DNA of 64,000 nt from M0108 sp937862735 (lineage in GTDB: Bacteria > Pseudomonadota > Gammaproteobacteria > Chromatiales > Chromatiaceae). The DNA lies in NCBI GenBank assembly GCA_937862735.1, contig CALMDH010000138.1, positions 1-64,000 on the forward strand, written 5' to 3'. How positions within the stretch are numbered: the first letter of the stretch is position 1; every line of letters begins with the position of its first letter. Positions 35,302-44,427 of this stretch are shown piece after piece. Below the pieces are notes generated by a model that was not told the DNA's origin, ran no database searches, and was given only the letters and a program-made list of their open reading frames with translations. The position numbers and the translations under genes are program-made.

Positions 35302-36939
35302 TCAGGGCTGGGAGTGAAAGACCTGCTGGAAACGTTCCAGATCCTGGAGGGTGCCGCAGACCAGCAGGGCATCGCTGGCCTGGATCTGGAAATCGGTGGG
35401 GAATTCGATCAGGACCTCCGAGGCCCTGGCCACGGCAATGATGTTGGCCCCGGAATGTTCGCGAATCTCATGGCGCCAGGGATGGGTGCCGGCCAGGGTG
35501 CCGGCACCGAGGCGACTGATGCGGATGCGATTCTCGACGGGGATGAGATGTTCCCCCAGCAGGTGGTAGGCCAGGATCTGCCCCGCCACCTCGGCCTCGG
35601 AGATGGCGAAGTCCGCGCCGGCCCGGTACATCCGTTCCGTGTTCCGGGCACGGCAGACGCGAACAATCAGAGGCGCTTCCGGGGCATGGTCACGCACCGC
35701 CGCGGCGGCGAAGATGGCCTCGCTGTCGTCACTCAGGGCGAGGACCACAGCGCTGGCCTCCCGAACCCTGGCCCGCTGCAGGGTGCCAAGCTCAAGGACG
35801 TTGCCCAGGATATCGACCCCCGGGAAGCCCTGGCGGTCGATAACGATGCAGGTTTCGCCGACATCCTGCAGCATCTGCGTGACCTTGAAGCCCACGGCGC
35901 CAAAGCCGGCCACGATGCAGGGACCCTGGCGGCGGATCGGCAGGGCCAGTCGTTCCAGCCCTTCCAGATGTTCGGGCGTACCCACGACCACCAGGATGGC
36001 GCCCGCCTGGAGCCGGGTGTCGGGCCCCTGGGGGGTGGTGAAGCGGCCGCCATGCCATTGGCCGATGAGGGTGACGCCGTGCTGATGGCGTAACTGGAGA
36101 TCCCCGAGCCGTTGCCCGGCGAGGGGGCTGGTGGGGCGGAGGCGGAACTCGGTCAGGGCGAGCTGGGTGCCCAGCAGGTGCAGGCCGTCGGCGGGGGGGC
36201 TGAGGCGCAGGCTGGCGCGGGAGGCCAGGGCGCCGCCGAGGACGTGGGCCGGGGTGAAGACGTCGGTGGCGCCGATGCGCAGCATGGGGGCGCGGTAGAG
36301 CGGTTCCTTGGCCAGGGCGAAGATCTGGCCACTGAAGCCATACTCCCGGGCCAGCAGGGTGCACCGGGCGTTGGCATGGTCGTCGGCCAGGGTCACCACC
36401 GCCCGGGCGTTGACGACCTCCACCAGCACCTTCGGGTCCTGGTCCAGGTTGCCGTAGACCACGCTGTAGCCCTGGTCGCGGAGATTCTGGGCCAGTGGCA
36501 GGTTTTCCTCGTAGATGACGAAGGGGGTCGCGGTCCGCCGGAATTCCTCCAGCAGGGTCTCGATGGCCGGCCCGTGGCGATAAAAGAGGACCTTGCCCGC
36601 CATGGCCGGAAGGTGGCGGGGCAGCCGGGTCTGGAACCGCTCCTCCAGATAGGGCAGCAGGAAGATGGGGAAGATCAGGAAGACCAGGAACTGGCCCATG
36701 ATCTGGCCCAGGATGACGAAGAGGGCAAAGACCGGATGCTGCCAGTGGCTGTCGTTGCCGTAGCCAGTGGTGGTGATGGTCTCCGAGGCCCACTGCAGGC
36801 TTTCGAGGAAGGTCCGGGGCGCCCCTTCCAGGTGCTCCATGCCCATCATGTAGAGGGTGGCCATGACGACCATGGTGGCCGGCAGGGCGGCCACGAACAG
36901 GAGCAGGCGTTGCGTGGAGCGCGAGAGGTTAGGGGTCAT
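35302..36939 (-). CDS. Potassium channel with two RCK domains
   Basis: A 545-residue membrane protein with two transmembrane helices (about residues 10-35 and 72-98) flanking a pore loop with the selectivity filter TTTGYG. Two RCK/TrkA-N type Rossmann domains follow (about 110-240 with VVYGNLDQDPKVLVE, and 335-470 with IVAGFGAVGFKVTQML), each with a TrkA-C-like half (LLGTQLALTEFRL; VENRIRISRLG). It fits a ligand-gated K+ channel in which both RCK domains are in one chain. It is the last gene of the kdpD-like/kdpE operon, two bases after kdpE, so its expression is probably tied to that sensor. Confidence 0.88.
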   Translation of the reverse strand: MTPNLSRSTQRLLLFVAALPATMVVMATLYMMGMEHLEGAPRTFLESLQWASETITTTGYGNDSHWQHPVFALFVILGQIMGQFLVFLIFPIFLLPYLEERFQTRLPRHLPAMAGKVLFYRHGPAIETLLEEFRRTATPFVIYEENLPLAQNLRDQGYSVVYGNLDQDPKVLVEVVNARAVVTLADDHANARCTLLAREYGFSGQIFALAKEPLYRAPMLRIGATDVFTPAHVLGGALASRASLRLSPPADGLHLLGTQLALTEFRLRPTSPLAGQRLGDLQLRHQHGVTLIGQWHGGRFTTPQGPDTRLQAGAILVVVGTPEHLEGLERLALPIRRQGPCIVAGFGAVGFKVTQMLQDVGETCIVIDRQGFPGVDILGNVLELGTLQRARVREASAVVLALSDDSEAIFAAAAVRDHAPEAPLIVRVCRARNTERMYRAGADFAISEAEVAGQILAYHLLGEHLIPVENRIRISRLGAGTLAGTHPWRHEIREHSGANIIAVARASEVLIEFPTDFQIQASDALLVCGTLQDLERFQQVFHSQP

Positions 36940-36941
36940 CT

Positions 36942-37631
36942 TCAGACCGCCAGCCGGTAGCCGACGCCCTGGACGGTGAGGATGAAACGCGGCCGCATGG
37001 GGTCATCCCCCAGCTTCTGCCGCAGATTGCCGACCAGGACCCGCAGGTAATGGGTGTCTTCCTGGTGGCCGGCGCCCCAGACCTCGCGCAGGATGCGCTC
37101 GTGGGTCAGGACCTGACCCTGGCTGGCGACCAGCAGGCTGAGCAGGGCGAATTCCTTGCGCGACAGGCTTACGGGGGCGCCGTCGACCTCGACCTCGCGG
37201 CGCGCCAGGTCCACCCGCAGCCCGGGAAAGCTGAACTGGGCGGAGGGCGTGGCGCGGCGCTCTTCCTTGCGCAGCAGCACGCGGATGCGGGCCATGAGCT
37301 CGCCGATGCCAAAGGGCTTGGTGACATAGTCGTTGGCCCCGGCGTCCAGGGCCTGGATCTTCTCCGTCTCCGAGGCCCGCACCGACAGCACCAGGATCGG
37401 GAGGGTGGACCAGGCCCGCAGGCGGCGGATGAAGTCCATGCCATCGAGGTCGGGCAGGCCCAGGTCGAGGATCACCAGGTGCGGGGGGGAGGCCAGGCAG
37501 GTCGCCAGGCCCTCCTCCCCCAACCGCGCCTCCAGGACCTGGTAGCCTTGCGCCTCCAGGCTGATGCGCACGAATTTGCGGATCTGCGCCTCGTCCTCGA
37601 CGATCAGCAGGGTTTCGGCGGGGGTCGTCAT
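36942..37631 (-). CDS. kdpE: Response regulator KdpE
   Basis: A 229-residue OmpR-family regulator close in length and sequence to E. coli KdpE (225). The receiver has LIVEDEAQIRKFVRISLEAQ, the phospho-Asp in LVILDLGLPDLDGMDFI, Ser/Thr in LVLSVRASE and Lys in YVTKPFG. The winged helix has LSRKEFALLSLLVASQGQVLTH, WG and LRQKLGDDP, with the GVGYRL ending. Overlap with the kinase gene is four bases (ATGA). No kdpFABC genes are in the window, so targets may be the channel and trk genes around it. Confidence 0.93.
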   Translation of the reverse strand: MTTPAETLLIVEDEAQIRKFVRISLEAQGYQVLEARLGEEGLATCLASPPHLVILDLGLPDLDGMDFIRRLRAWSTLPILVLSVRASETEKIQALDAGANDYVTKPFGIGELMARIRVLLRKEERRATPSAQFSFPGLRVDLARREVEVDGAPVSLSRKEFALLSLLVASQGQVLTHERILREVWGAGHQEDTHYLRVLVGNLRQKLGDDPMRPRFILTVQGVGYRLAV

Positions 37632-39211
37632 GGCGTGCCCTCCGGCTGGGGGGTGATCTCGGCGTTCACCAGCGGCAGACGCAGGCGCATGCGGGTGCCC
37701 CACCCCGCCTCCCCGGGCAGGGCCTGGATCTGGCCGCCGTGGGCGGCGATCATGCCCCGGCAGATCGCCAGCCCCAGGCCGCTGCCGGTACGGTTGGCGC
37801 GATCCCCCCGGCTCACCGAGTAAAACATGTCAAAGATCCGCTCCCGCTCCTCCTTCGGGATGCCGGGACCCTGGTCGTGCAGGTCGATGACCACCTCCTG
37901 ACCGTCCCGCTCCGCCTGGATCGCGATCCGTCCCCCGGCGGGAGAAAACTTCGCCGCGTTGTCGAGCAGGTTGACCAGGGCCTGTTCGATCAGGGTGCCG
38001 TGGACCCACAACAGTGGGACCTCGGGGCTGATTCGCACCTCGACCTCCAGGCCGGCGAGGACCTCCTTCAGCCGGGCGAGGGCGCCGGCGATGAGGTCGC
38101 GCAGATCGACCCAGTCCCGCTTGAGTTGCAGCGTGCCCTGGCCCAGGCGCGTCATGTCGAGCAGGTTCTGGATGTGGCGATCCAGGTGCTGGGCCTCGTT
38201 GGCGACCGTGGTCAGCAGGTCCCGGCGGTCCTCCGGGCTGAAGGCCGCGCCATATTCCAGCAGGCTGGTGGCGGAGCCGATGATGGCCGCCAGGGGGGTG
38301 CGCAGGTCGTGGGACACTGATGACAGCAGGGCGGCGCGCAGTTGTTCCGTCTCCGCGGCCAGCCGGGCCCCCGCCAGGTCGGTCACCAGCCGCGTCCGGT
38401 CCAGGGCCACGGCCGCCTGGTAGCAGAGGCTGCGGGCCGATTCCCGTTGTTCCGGGTCCTGAATGTCCGCCAGGGCCACCAGGCCGAGGGCCCCCCGGTC
38501 CGTGGCCAAGGGGAGGAAGAGCCAGGGGCCCCGCTGGACGGGCTCAGGGCCATGCCGCTCCCAGGCGGCCTGGATCTCCGCCGGCGCCAGGGCGAGATCA
38601 TCGCCGCGCCGCCGCGTCTCCCGGGGGGGCGATCCTCCCGGTGGGCCCTCGCTGGTCGCGGTGAGAAAGATGCGGATGGCCCCCGGCGGGGCCCCGGGCA
38701 GGCGGGCGAGCTGATCGGTCAGGGCGTCGAGGACCTCGTCGGCGCCGGCGGCGGAGGCCAGGCGCCGGCTGAAGGCGTAGAGCTGGGAGATACGCTCCAG
38801 GGAGGCGCGGCGCTCGGCCATCTCCTGGCGCATGCGCGAGGCCAGATTGCCCGAGATGGCGGAGACCAGCAGGAAGAAGGCCAGGGTGGTGACGTCACCG
38901 TCATCCGCCACCTTGAAGGTATGCACCGGTTCGGTAAAGAAAAAATTGAAGGCCAGAAAGCTCAGAAAGCTGGCCAGTAACGAGGGGCCCAGGCTGGAAC
39001 GGGCGGCGACCACCAGGACCCCGGTGAGAAAGAGCAGGGAGCGGCTGGCGTGGGGAAAGAGCCAGGGCAACAGAAAGGCGCTGGCCACGGTGATCGCCAC
39101 CACGACCAGGGCGAAGAGGTAAGGGACCAGCAGGCGGAGGGGGTGCCGCCCGGAAGGGAGGGCGGATGGGAGGGTCATCGGCTTCAAGGCGATCGCGGCT
39201 TGGGGTGTCAT
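37628..39211 (-). CDS. KdpD-like sensor kinase lacking the N-terminal KdpD domain
   Basis: A 527-residue kinase that corresponds only to the C-terminal part of KdpD. It starts with a DUF4118 four-helix membrane domain (about residues 25-120; LSFLAFNFFFTEPVHTF is the KdpD hallmark), then a GAF domain (about 150-275), HisKA (LLSSVSHDLRTPLAAIIG, His near 297) and HATPase (N box NLLDNAAKF, GSGLGLAICRGM). The roughly 370-residue KdpD/Usp cytosolic region of full-length KdpD, with its Walker motif, is absent. Two in-frame ATGs near the start (39211 and 39178) are possible. It is the first gene of the operon. Confidence 0.9.
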   Translation of the reverse strand: MTPQAAIALKPMTLPSALPSGRHPLRLLVPYLFALVVVAITVASAFLLPWLFPHASRSLLFLTGVLVVAARSSLGPSLLASFLSFLAFNFFFTEPVHTFKVADDGDVTTLAFFLLVSAISGNLASRMRQEMAERRASLERISQLYAFSRRLASAAGADEVLDALTDQLARLPGAPPGAIRIFLTATSEGPPGGSPPRETRRRGDDLALAPAEIQAAWERHGPEPVQRGPWLFLPLATDRGALGLVALADIQDPEQRESARSLCYQAAVALDRTRLVTDLAGARLAAETEQLRAALLSSVSHDLRTPLAAIIGSATSLLEYGAAFSPEDRRDLLTTVANEAQHLDRHIQNLLDMTRLGQGTLQLKRDWVDLRDLIAGALARLKEVLAGLEVEVRISPEVPLLWVHGTLIEQALVNLLDNAAKFSPAGGRIAIQAERDGQEVVIDLHDQGPGIPKEERERIFDMFYSVSRGDRANRTGSGLGLAICRGMIAAHGGQIQALPGEAGWGTRMRLRLPLVNAEITPQPEGTP

Positions 39212-39487
39212 TTTCCGAGCGGGGGCGGCCCGCCCGCGGCTCCTTAATGGTCCCCGTTTTACGCCCCAAGAAAAGTAAAATCTTCATAAAAATTTTACTA
39301 AGTCTTTATGTGACCCCCGCTTATTCGCTACCGATAATTTCGCCATGACCGGTCATTCCTCTCCCCCACCGAAGGCGGGCGTTACCCGGACAACTACCAT
39401 TGACGGGCGATGGCAAACCCCGGGTGGCACCGCGACGTCTTGAGCCCGGCAATACCTTCGTCCAGACCTATCCAAACACCAAGTACC
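39212..39487. promoter_or_regulatory. Divergent promoter region of the potassium genes
   Basis: AT-rich region between the kdpD-like gene (minus) and trkH (plus). A perfect eight-base inverted repeat AGTAAAAT/ATTTTACT lies at 39274-39281 and 39292-39299, followed by TTTATGTGACC. E. coli KdpE binds an AT-rich TTTATA/TTTACA site, so this is a candidate shared operator; the similarity is in composition rather than exact sequence. Confidence 0.4.
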
Positions 39488-40936
39488 ATGCATTGGCGCG
39501 CCATTCTGCGACTGTTCGGCATCCTTCTGGTGCTCTACAGCCTGGCCTTTCTGCCCTCCATTGGCATTGCCTTTTTCCTCGGGGATGGGCAGGTGGGGAC
39601 CTTCCTGGCCGCTCTCATCATCACGCTGGGAGCGGGCGCCTTGCTCTGGGTACCCAATGGGCGCCAGCAGCATGAATTCTCGGTCCGCGACGGCTTCCTG
39701 GTGGTCACCGTCTTCTGGGTGGTGCTGGGGATGGTCGGCGCCCTGCCCTTCGAGATTGGCCTCGGGTGGAGCATGGCGGATGCCGTCTTCGAGTCCGTCT
39801 CCGGCTTCACCACCACCGGCGCCACGGTCATCGGCAGTGGTATCGACCAGTTACCGCCCTCCATTCAGTATCACCGCCAGCAGCTCAACTTCCTCGGGGG
39901 CGTCGGCATCGTCGTCCTGGCGGTCGCCGTCCTGCCCCTGTTGGGCGTCGGTGGCATGCAGCTCTACCGGGCCGAGAGCTCCGGCGTCACCAAGAACGAG
40001 AAGATGACCCCGCGCATCGCCGACACGGTACGCTCCCTGTGGCTGGTCTATCTCGCCCTGACCATCGCCTGCGCCCTGTCCTTATGGGTAGCGGGCATGA
40101 GCCTCTTCGACGCCATCGGCCACGCCTACGCCGCCGTGGGCACCGGGGGGTTCTCCACTCATGACGCCAGTTTCGGCTATTGGAACAGCCCCCTGATCGA
40201 TGGCATTGGCATCTTTTTCATGCTCGCCGGCGGGGTGAATTTCGCCGTCCACTACCTGGCGTTGCAGCGCCGCTCCCTCGGGCCCTTCATCCGGGACGCG
40301 GAGGTCCGCGCCTTTGGCCTCATCTTCCTGGGCGGGACCCTCATCGTCGCCATCACCCTCTACCTGGCCGGGACCTATGCCGATCCCGGCGAGGCCCTGC
40401 GCCATGGCGCCTTCCAGGTCGCCTCCATCCTCACCAGCACCGGCTTCACCACCGCGGTCTTCGCCGACTGGCCGCTCTACCTGCCGCTGGTCCTGGTGAC
40501 CCTGTCCTTCATCGGCGGCTGCGCCGGCTCCACGGCGGGGGGGATCAAGGTCGTCCGCGTCCAGCTCCTGGCCAAGCTCGCTCTGCGCCAGTTGTTCCAG
40601 TTGGCCCACCCCCAGGCGGTGACGATCATCAAGCTGGGCCGCCGGCCGATCTCCGATCAGATCATGTTCTCGGTGTGGGGGTTCTACGTCCTCTACATCT
40701 CCAGCACCCTGGTACTGACCATGGCCATGATGGGGGCCGGCCTGGATTTCGTCTCGGCCTTCGGCGCCGTCCAGGCCACCATCAATCTCTGTGGTCCGGG
40801 CCTGGGCAAGGTTGCCGTCACCTTCGCCGAGGTCAACGATGCCGTCAAATGGCTGGGGACCTTCGCCATGCTGCTGGGCCGGCTGGAAATCTTCACCCTG
40901 CTCATCCTCTTCCTGCCCGCCTACTGGCGGCATTGA
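39488..40936 (+). CDS. trkH: TrkH-family K+ uptake permease
   Basis: A 482-residue pore protein (E. coli TrkH is 483). The ATG at 39488 puts the first helix (ILRLFGILLVLYSLAFLPS) at the N-terminus; an upstream in-frame start lacks membrane character. Four filter loops are visible: SGFTTTGATV, GTGGFSTH, TSTGFTTA and INLCGPGLG, each with the key Gly. The middle-helix glycine-rich gate (GGCAGSTAGGIKVVR) is conserved. With TrkA it mediates NAD(H)/ATP-controlled K+ uptake during osmotic upshift. trkA follows after 32 bases. Confidence 0.95.
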   Translation: MHWRAILRLFGILLVLYSLAFLPSIGIAFFLGDGQVGTFLAALIITLGAGALLWVPNGRQQHEFSVRDGFLVVTVFWVVLGMVGALPFEIGLGWSMADAVFESVSGFTTTGATVIGSGIDQLPPSIQYHRQQLNFLGGVGIVVLAVAVLPLLGVGGMQLYRAESSGVTKNEKMTPRIADTVRSLWLVYLALTIACALSLWVAGMSLFDAIGHAYAAVGTGGFSTHDASFGYWNSPLIDGIGIFFMLAGGVNFAVHYLALQRRSLGPFIRDAEVRAFGLIFLGGTLIVAITLYLAGTYADPGEALRHGAFQVASILTSTGFTTAVFADWPLYLPLVLVTLSFIGGCAGSTAGGIKVVRVQLLAKLALRQLFQLAHPQAVTIIKLGRRPISDQIMFSVWGFYVLYISSTLVLTMAMMGAGLDFVSAFGAVQATINLCGPGLGKVAVTFAEVNDAVKWLGTFAMLLGRLEIFTLLILFLPAYWRH

Positions 40937-40968
40937 TCCGGCGGCGCCGGAGCTGAGGGTCAAGACCC

Positions 40969-42345
40969 ATGAATATTCTCATCCTCGGCGCCGGTCAGGT
41001 CGGTCGCACCGTGGCCCAGAGTCTGGCCAGCGAGGAAAACGACATCACGGTGATCGATCGCGATCCGCAGCTCCTGCAACTGCTCCAGGAACGACTCGAT
41101 CTGCGCACCGTCAATGGCCATGCCGCCCACCCCGACGTGCTGATCGAGGCGGGCATCGAACAGGCCGATCTGATCCTGGCGGTCACCAACAGTGACGAGA
41201 CCAACATGATCGCCTGCCAACTCGCCCAGATCCTGTTCAAAACCCCCACCCGGCTGGCGCGGGTCCGCGATCCCAACTATCTGGCCCATCCCGAGCTCTT
41301 CACCCCCAGGACCATTTCCATCGACCATATCGTCAGCCCGGAACGTCTGGTCACCCAGGCGATCGCCCACCTGGTCGACCAACCGGGATGCCTGCAGATC
41401 ATCGACTTCATCGAGGGTCGCGCCCAACTGGCGGTGGTCCGGGTCCAGGCCGGCAGCCCGATGGCGGGCCAGCCCCTGCGTCAGCTCCCCCAGCAGGTCC
41501 CCGGCCTGGCCTGCCGGCTGGTGGCCATCTATCGCCGCGGTCAGGTCATCATCCCCGGGGCGACGACGGTGGTGGAAGACCGTGACGAGATCTTCTTCCT
41601 CGCCGCCCGCGAGGCGCTGCCCGATTTCATCGGCGCCTTCCACCCCTCCCAGGCACCCTATCACAAGGTCCTGATCGCCGGTGGCGGCAACATCGGCCGG
41701 CAACTGGCGGAGTGCCTGGCGCCCCGGCACCGGGTCAAGATCCTGGAAGTGGATGCCGGCCGCTGCCGGCAACTGGTCGAGGCGCTGGAGAGCGACATCT
41801 GCGTTCTCCATGGCGACGCCGGGGACGCCGACCTGCTGCGCGGCGAGGACATCGGTACCACGGACGTGTTCTGCGCCGTGACCAACGACGAGGAGGCCAA
41901 TATCCTGTCCGCCGCCCTGGCCAAGCAGTTAGGGGTGCGCAAGACCATCGCCATCGTCAACAGTCAGGGTTATATCGACCTGGTGCAGGACACGGCCGTC
42001 GACATCGCCATCTCCCCGGCCCAGGTCACCATCGGCGCCATCCTCACCCACATCCGCCGTGGTGACGTGGTGGCCGTCCATGCCCTGCGCCGCGGCGCCG
42101 CCGAGGCCATCGAACTGACCGTCCATGGCGACCAGCGCACCTCCCGGGTCATCGGGCGCCCCATCACCAAACTGGGGCTGCCCGCCGGCACCAGCGTCGG
42201 CATCATCGCCCGCCAGGGGCAGCTGCTGTTCCCCCATCACGACACCCGCCTCGCCGCCGAGGACCGCCTGGTCCTCTTCCTGGCGGACAAGGGTCAGATC
42301 GAAACGGTGGAACGTCTCTTCCACGCCGATCTGAACTTCCTCTGA
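40969..42345 (+). CDS. trkA: Trk system K+ uptake regulator TrkA
   Basis: A 458-residue peripheral membrane protein, the same length as E. coli TrkA. It has two tandem RCK modules, each with a TrkA-N Rossmann domain (ILGAGQVGRTVAQSL at residues 5-19; IAGGGNIGRQLAECL near 233) and a TrkA-C domain (AGSPMAGQPLRQLPQQVPG; GRPITKLGLPAGTSVG). It binds NAD(H) and nucleotides and gates TrkH. Confidence 0.97.
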   Translation: MNILILGAGQVGRTVAQSLASEENDITVIDRDPQLLQLLQERLDLRTVNGHAAHPDVLIEAGIEQADLILAVTNSDETNMIACQLAQILFKTPTRLARVRDPNYLAHPELFTPRTISIDHIVSPERLVTQAIAHLVDQPGCLQIIDFIEGRAQLAVVRVQAGSPMAGQPLRQLPQQVPGLACRLVAIYRRGQVIIPGATTVVEDRDEIFFLAAREALPDFIGAFHPSQAPYHKVLIAGGGNIGRQLAECLAPRHRVKILEVDAGRCRQLVEALESDICVLHGDAGDADLLRGEDIGTTDVFCAVTNDEEANILSAALAKQLGVRKTIAIVNSQGYIDLVQDTAVDIAISPAQVTIGAILTHIRRGDVVAVHALRRGAAEAIELTVHGDQRTSRVIGRPITKLGLPAGTSVGIIARQGQLLFPHHDTRLAAEDRLVLFLADKGQIETVERLFHADLNFL

Positions 42346-42366
42346 GCCTGGTCAGCGGGGCTGCCC

Positions 42367-42510
42367 ATGACGCTGGAAAGGGTCAGCCCCGGCTTGTTCG
42401 TCATCCCGGTCCTGACGAGCAACGTCGGCTTCTTCGTTGGGGATATCGGCAATCCGGACTATCACGACGAGTGGTACCCCGCCGTCACCCTGGTGGTGGG
42501 CCTATGCTGA
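42367..42510 (+). CDS. Possible 47-residue protein
   Basis: An ATG frame begins 21 bases after trkA and ends MTLERVSPGLF to VTLVVGLC. It has no clear ribosome-binding site and no family I recognise. Its FVIPVLTSNVGFFVGDIG segment is hydrophobic. It could be a decayed end of a longer gene or non-coding. Confidence 0.2.
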   Translation: MTLERVSPGLFVIPVLTSNVGFFVGDIGNPDYHDEWYPAVTLVVGLC

Positions 42511-42548
42511 AGGTAGACCCAGATCTTGGCCGGACACCGTCGACGTGA

Positions 42549-44372
42549 CTATTTACAGGCATCCCGGGCACGCATGGCTTGCTCGGTGATGAACTGGCGC
42601 TGCTCCGGGGTCGTCTCCACCCCGAGGGCCTCGAAGGGGAATCCCTCCGGATTGATGACCAGTTGCACGTAATCCTTGAAGGTGAGGAACTGTGGCACCT
42701 GGGTTTGCAGGCACTTGCATATCCCCTCGTTGCCGACGAACCCCATGCAGTCGCCCATGAAGTCGCCTTGACTGGTTCCAGTTTGCTTACCCTGCCCCTC
42801 AGTCGTGGAATCCGCGGCTAACGTCTCGATGAGTTTGCCAAAGTTCGTCTCGTTGAGGATCAGGTTGCCCTGCGGGTCGAAATAGAGGTCGTAGTCGAAG
42901 GTATCCTCGCCCGCCGGTTTTCCGAACCCCTTGACCACGCTGGCGGCGAGGAGTATCTCCGCCACGTCGGGATTGTCACCGGCGTGCCGCGTGGCGAGGG
43001 CGGCGAGAAAGTCCATCCCCTTGATCTTGGCGTGCATGCTGCCGGAGAGATACTTAGCCGGGTCGGTCTCGGCTTCCATCGCCATGGCCAACTCCGCCAG
43101 GGTGGCGAAGCGCGTCTCCAGGTTGCCGTTCATCCGCAGATCGAAACCGCCGCCACCGACGCGGACCTCGTTGATCACCAGTACCGGGGGTTTATTCACC
43201 ATCTGTTCCATGAGCAACTGGTCGAGGCGGGGATCCCCCTCGCTGCGCAGGGGCGCGAGGGCCACCAGCCCCTCAAACAGCCCCTTCAGAGGCAGACCAC
43301 TGATGGTCAGGTCCACTGACGCTGCCATGGGCTGTAATTCCAACGGGACTTCCGCCAGGCCGATCGACAAACCCTCCATGGCGATCCCATAGCGTATGTC
43401 CGTCAGATTTCTGGAGGCGTCATACAGGGTCAGTAAGGACGCCTTGTCGAGGTTCAGGATGGGGGTGCCAGCCTCGGCTACCATCAGGCCGCCGATGTGC
43501 AGGTTTGACTTGATGACGGCACCGTTGAGCAGGGGGAGTGCCTCCATGCTCAGTGCGGCCGCTTCATCATCCGGCAGGGATTCAATGGCCTTGCCTTTGA
43601 GGCCTTCCAGGCGTTGAAAGAACCGCTCCCAGGCCGCGAAGGGGGCCCCGTCAACGCTACTTTCCATGGTTAAGGTCCTGATCTCGACCCGGGACCCATC
43701 ACCGCTGTCTAGCTTGGTGCCAGCGACGGCAACCTGGAAGTTCCCTTTCAGCACATCACCCTGCGGCTCCCGCTTCTGCGTCAGGCTCAGGCGGGCACCG
43801 TCGATGGAAAATGTCACCCCTTTTGGCAATGCCTCACCTCCCGACCCCTGCAAGGTGATGCCACCCAGGCTACATTCGACGTCACTTAGCAACTGATGCG
43901 CCATCCTCCCCTTGCATTCATGGCGACCGAGCACGACCCTGGCCCCCGGCTGCCCCGCTTCAAGTAACGACCAGGTATCAGCCATCTGGATGCCATAGGT
44001 GTATGCCCCATCGCTATCCGGTGTGAAGCGGTAGATCAGGTCCCCGAAGGAGATGCCGTTTGCCTCGTCATCGATCATTCTCAGATCCTTGAACACCACC
44101 TCGATGACATCTCCCTGCCGCACCGCCTCCACGGGCGCCGCCACCTTGATCCGCAGGTCCTCCTCCATGGCATCCAGTAACATCAGGGAGCTCGTCAGTC
44201 CTTTCAGGAGCATCTCCTCGTCGGAGCCGGGCTTTGCAGGTATGACGGTGAATTCCCCCGCGCCGGGAGACAGCGTGGGGCTATGGTCACGCGCCTGTTC
44301 CGCGCCAGCCGGGAGGGCCAGAAGGGACGCGGAAATGAACAGGGCGGGATACAGTGATCGGATCATTTTCAT
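42549..44372 (-). CDS. Exported protein of unknown function
   Basis: A 607-residue protein with a signal peptide (residues 1-21, SASLLALPAGA-EQ). The mature protein has alternating strand-rich segments (GDVIEVVFKDLRMID, LKGNFQVAVAGTKLD, INEVRVGGGGFDLRMNGNLE) and amphipathic helices, suggestive of a long beta-groove periplasmic fold of the DUF945/DUF2125 or AsmA-like kind, but I cannot assign it. Four Cys near the C-terminus (GDCMGFVGNEGICKCLQ and the last residues) may form disulfides. The ATG at 44372 has AGGAAG upstream. It follows the sensor cluster in the same direction with a 55-base gap. Confidence 0.6.
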   Translation of the reverse strand: MKMIRSLYPALFISASLLALPAGAEQARDHSPTLSPGAGEFTVIPAKPGSDEEMLLKGLTSSLMLLDAMEEDLRIKVAAPVEAVRQGDVIEVVFKDLRMIDDEANGISFGDLIYRFTPDSDGAYTYGIQMADTWSLLEAGQPGARVVLGRHECKGRMAHQLLSDVECSLGGITLQGSGGEALPKGVTFSIDGARLSLTQKREPQGDVLKGNFQVAVAGTKLDSGDGSRVEIRTLTMESSVDGAPFAAWERFFQRLEGLKGKAIESLPDDEAAALSMEALPLLNGAVIKSNLHIGGLMVAEAGTPILNLDKASLLTLYDASRNLTDIRYGIAMEGLSIGLAEVPLELQPMAASVDLTISGLPLKGLFEGLVALAPLRSEGDPRLDQLLMEQMVNKPPVLVINEVRVGGGGFDLRMNGNLETRFATLAELAMAMEAETDPAKYLSGSMHAKIKGMDFLAALATRHAGDNPDVAEILLAASVVKGFGKPAGEDTFDYDLYFDPQGNLILNETNFGKLIETLAADSTTEGQGKQTGTSQGDFMGDCMGFVGNEGICKCLQTQVPQFLTFKDYVQLVINPEGFPFEALGVETTPEQRQFITEQAMRARDACK

Positions 44373-44427
44373 CAGTTGCTTCCTGGTGATTGCATAGAGG
44401 GCAGCTTGCTCCGCGGGCGTCAGGCCG

